Assembly: GCA_963693085.1 (NCBI GenBank)
Contig: OY856409.1
Span: 243,526,558-243,590,557, forward strand
DNA length: 64,000 nucleotides
DNA from: Alisma plantago-aquatica
Lineage: Eukaryota > Streptophyta > Magnoliopsida > Alismatales > Alismataceae
Direction of reading: 5' to 3'
The notes beneath the pieces were generated by a model that worked only from the letters and a program-made list of their open reading frames with translations, was not told the DNA's origin and did not search any database. Both the position numbers and the translations under genes were made by a program. Below, piece after piece: positions 61,085 through 64,000 of the stretch. Position 1 is the stretch's first letter; every line of letters begins with the position of its first letter.

Positions 61085-63945
61085 ACATCGCTATCAGCAT
61101 CCCAATTATATCTTACAATTGCCACTGCTTGTATGACTTTTGCCCATTCTTCTCTTATTTCATTTAATGCTTCCATCGTATATGGAGCATGTAAATTTTT
61201 AAGCATTTACCTATAGTGTGGTTAGTTTTAAACACCTGCAAAGAGAATGATGTATATATATAAGTAATAATATAAAAATAAGATTGATATATTTCATACT
61301 AACTAATGAGACTATATATAATACCTCATGTATGGTATTAATATCCAATGTGGCATGTCGGATAATCATCCGCATAAATCACATCACATAGTATGCGCAT
61401 GCCCAGCCGTTGTCTTGTGTAGCGCACTATAAATTGAAACATACAAAATATTAAAAAATACAACTAAGCACAGTTCACATAAATAATATATACATTGGAG
61501 TCGGGAACTTACTTTTACGTTCTACCAAATTATTGGCTGGTTCTTTCTCCTTGGGACATTTCCTCCAACATTTTTGAATGCATCTAAACCCCTACATGTT
61601 AATGTAACACAGTAAATTGCATAATTAAATAGTAATTTAATAACAGATTTTAACGGATATAAAAATGAAATATTTCTCACCAGAATAATGGAATTCTCAA
61701 TATGTGTCCAATTTTAGTGTTCAATGTACTTCCCGCAGGATCTAGATAATAAACAGTGAACGTCCCGGGGACAATAACTAGTAACTCCCAATGTCTACCG
61801 CTAGAGGTAAAAAAGTTAAAAATTAATAACTCAAAATGCACAATAAAAATGGAATTTTCTTAAGTCCAAATTATAAATAAAGTAAACTTACTTGACATTG
61901 AATGGAGCTATTATTATCGTCTTCTTTTGCTGACTAAAAACTGTAAAAGCATCTATACAGTATTGTTGAACACTATCAGGGTCTTTAGCTACCATACTAA
62001 TCCATGATGGAATCAAAAATCCCACATGATCAAATGCAAATTGTTTGCATTGATCTTCGACTAAGTAGCTGCAAAACATGTATTACGTATGCATTAATAT
62101 ATAATAAACTAGATCACCAGATCTTACACAAGTTATATGGATGTATAAACAAGATCTCACCTTATCCATGTCTCTGTCATTGATGTATTCAGCGAATCAT
62201 ACATAAACAACTCAATAATATCTTGTATAAATAAAGAGCTATCGTATGATTGACCTGCATAATCTGCTTCTAAAGAAACAATTATAGGGCAATGTATATT
62301 ATGTGCCCATATACAACATGCCATTTCCCTACAAGCAGGACCTAACAGGTATTTTAGGTCAGTTGGAACCCAACTTGGTAATGCAGGAAGTGGAGGTGGA
62401 GGCCTAGGTGCTCCGAGTGTCTTCTTTTTAACCTGTATATATAATTTTAGATCAGTTGACCTCATATATACACATTAAAAATCTAAAGTAATGTAAATTT
62501 ATCTTACAATTTCAGTAGTGTAGACGACATCTGCTTTGGGCCACAATATCACCCCGCCTTCTGCCTCACCAAGTGTATCAATATCTGGGTGGGCATATGG
62601 CAATGCAACTTCCCTCCAATCGGGTAATACACATATCGGGCTCACACGAACGTAGCCCTGCGGCATTGGAGTCCCATGAAACGTTGCCCCAGGAAGGGAC
62701 TGGTAAGCCTGCGCCTCTGCAACAACATAGTCTTGCATTCTTAAGCGGCATGGCTTCAATGCCTACAAATTTACGTAAAGAATGTTATACATATATACAT
62801 ATCACCTTCCGAACATATCATCTTGAAAAGACTAGCTACAATGTCATAAACAATACTTACATCAGACGTGGTAGGCGATGGGTCTCCAGGATTACTCACA
62901 GTCTGTGCATCAGGAGAAGAGTGGGCCGCCATAGGCTGATTGGAAGCCTGAGATGCCTGCCACCGCACTATTTCTTCCTTGACCTTCTCAGCAACTATAT
63001 CATTTTCCTTCTTAGGAACTATATCCTCGACTCTCTTATTCTCCTATACATGGATAAAAGAAACATTAACTTCTTATTATTGAATTCCCTTTTGCAGTAA
63101 CATTCTAAAAAAAGAATATGTTACCTCTTCTTGTGAAAGTCCCGCTCTGGGTTTGTGCTGGGATGGCCCAAAGAATGCTTTGATGCCCACACCAGCGCCT
63201 GCACCCTTAACACGTCCAGGATGCTCTGGGTTACCCAGAGCAACTTTCAATTAATCCCTTGTTCACTGAGGGATGAACGTGCCTTGTTTCCTCTGCTCGT
63301 GCAACTCCCGCTAATCACCATCAACAGAAATTGGTAAGTTAACACCACAAATAATCAATATTCAAACGATTGCTCTAAGAGTTGTATTTTATCATTTTCG
63401 CAGCCGCCTCAGCAGTTACGGGCTTCTTTATTTCACCCTTCTTGTTTTGCCTCCCATCTATCCAGATATCATGGCGAGGCATGGGTGTGGCAGACTCCTG
63501 AGTAGGAGCAGACTCCTAAGTAGCCTCTGACTCTGCCTGTAGTCTTTGGATAACGCTTGCATAGCCCTTTGGACCCATAGTGTGGTCATGCACATTCAGT
63601 GCACACCTTACTTTTTGCGCGTCACTGAGGGCCTACTTAGTATGCACATTAATGATTTGGTTAGTAGCACTAAATTTTAATCTTGAATAGGTGAATACAA
63701 CATATATTAATTAAATTGGGAGTGATGCCTAATACCTTGAATTCTTCATATTTTCTTGAAGCAACAAAATTGTCCCAATCTTCTTTGTCTAAGAAGTTCA
63801 ACTGCTCAAGGGCTGACTTCTTCTTCTTATCACCATCTTTTATGTATTCTCTATTCAGATTTGTCCTATAGTTCCTAAGCATCTTTCTAGTGCGTTGCAT
63901 CATGCTTTTACGATGCAGCTTCTCATCCAATGCAAACAGATTCTG
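61085..63945 (-). pseudogene. Transposase_24 plus Ulp1/C48 protease gene of CACTA-3 (3' part)
   Basis: Exons read right to left: Transposase_24 (LDEKLHRKSMMQ, NYRTNLNREYIKDGDKK, DWDNFVASRKYEEFK; ~63738-63943), HDHTMGPKGYASV (~63403-63637), an exon at ~63140-63316 with RKQGTFIPQ followed by stops, a Ser/Pro-rich exon (~62880-63045), LPDWREVALPYAHPDIDTLG (~62510-62760), SYDSSLFIQDIIELF (~62160-62440), FAFDHVGFLIPSWIS (~61888-62070), then the peptidase. GRHWELLVIVP has His at 61791-61793, YYLDP has Asp at 61740-61742, and QDNGWACAYY has Gln and Cys (61397-61399), so the catalytic set is complete. Stops in two exons still make it a pseudogene. The start lies beyond the window. Confidence 0.8.
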
Positions 63946-64000
63946 TAAAATAGAATTCTTATTAACTAGTATCCAAAAGTAGAATTGCAAATAATATAAT

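Larger units (their letters stand above)
60343..64000 (-). mobile_element. CACTA-3, partial CACTA transposon running past the window end
   Basis: The 3' end on the plus strand reads CACTACTACAGAAACAACC followed by GGCGTCGGTTG and many similar subterminal motifs to about 60800. The Transposase_24/Ulp1 gene then runs on the minus strand to the window edge, in the same order and spacing as in CACTA-2. The TNP2 transposase and 5' end must lie beyond 64000. Confidence 0.85.

Overview
This is nuclear DNA of a flowering plant. It is AT-rich, almost gene-free and packed with plant transposons: CACTA (En/Spm) elements, Ty1/copia retrotransposons including a Sirevirus fragment, large Gypsy-type LTRs, a Cassandra-like TRIM carrying 5S rRNA sequence, and small MITEs. 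Nothing here fixes the species. No rRNA or tRNA gene, CRISPR array or bacterial-style operon is visible. Only one ordinary cellular gene looks intact, a single-exon F-box protein at 41939-43267 (+).

The first 40 kb is mostly one nested stack. The outer layer is a Gypsy-type element with two ~3.85-kb LTRs (2813-~6660 and 7558-~40119) and an internal region of only ~0.9 kb. Its right LTR is split twice: by a 2.84-kb solo LTR (8789-11629, flanked by CCTCT), and by a copia element whose LTRs are 13661-15353 and 37583-39483 (flanked by ATATA). The copia element is itself filled with later insertions. A CACTA copy (CACTA-1, minus, 15354-~22370) lost its 5' end and abuts a Sirevirus 3' end with LTR (~22371-24283). 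Further LTR fragments follow (24284-25562). CACTA-2 (plus, 26908-36969, 10.06 kb, both ends present) interrupts the copia polymerase gene exactly between its RT and RNase H parts. A small MITE sits inside the CACTA-1 transposase.

From 40.1 to 49.8 kb there is lower-copy DNA: a Tourist-like MITE (40268-40717), the F-box gene, a 1.26-kb tandem duplication (44817-~47125) and the Cassandra-like element (48315-~49151). From 49.8 kb on come a minus-strand copia element (49778-~56560), Gypsy-type LTR sequence (~56570-60342), and CACTA-3 (60343 to past the window end, minus).

The three CACTA copies belong to one family. Where complete, each carries a TNP2-type transposase (Transposase_21, DUF4218 and DUF4216 regions) and a second, multi-exon gene that joins a Transposase_24 domain to a C-terminal Ulp1/C48 cysteine-peptidase domain. 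All copies have stops or frameshifts. Comparing them shows decay of the protease catalytic residues (intact in CACTA-3, Asp to Tyr in CACTA-2, all lost in CACTA-1) and an intron seen in only one copy. The 5' part of CACTA-2 also holds two long palindromes and near-identical 110-bp direct repeats, the most structured DNA in the window.
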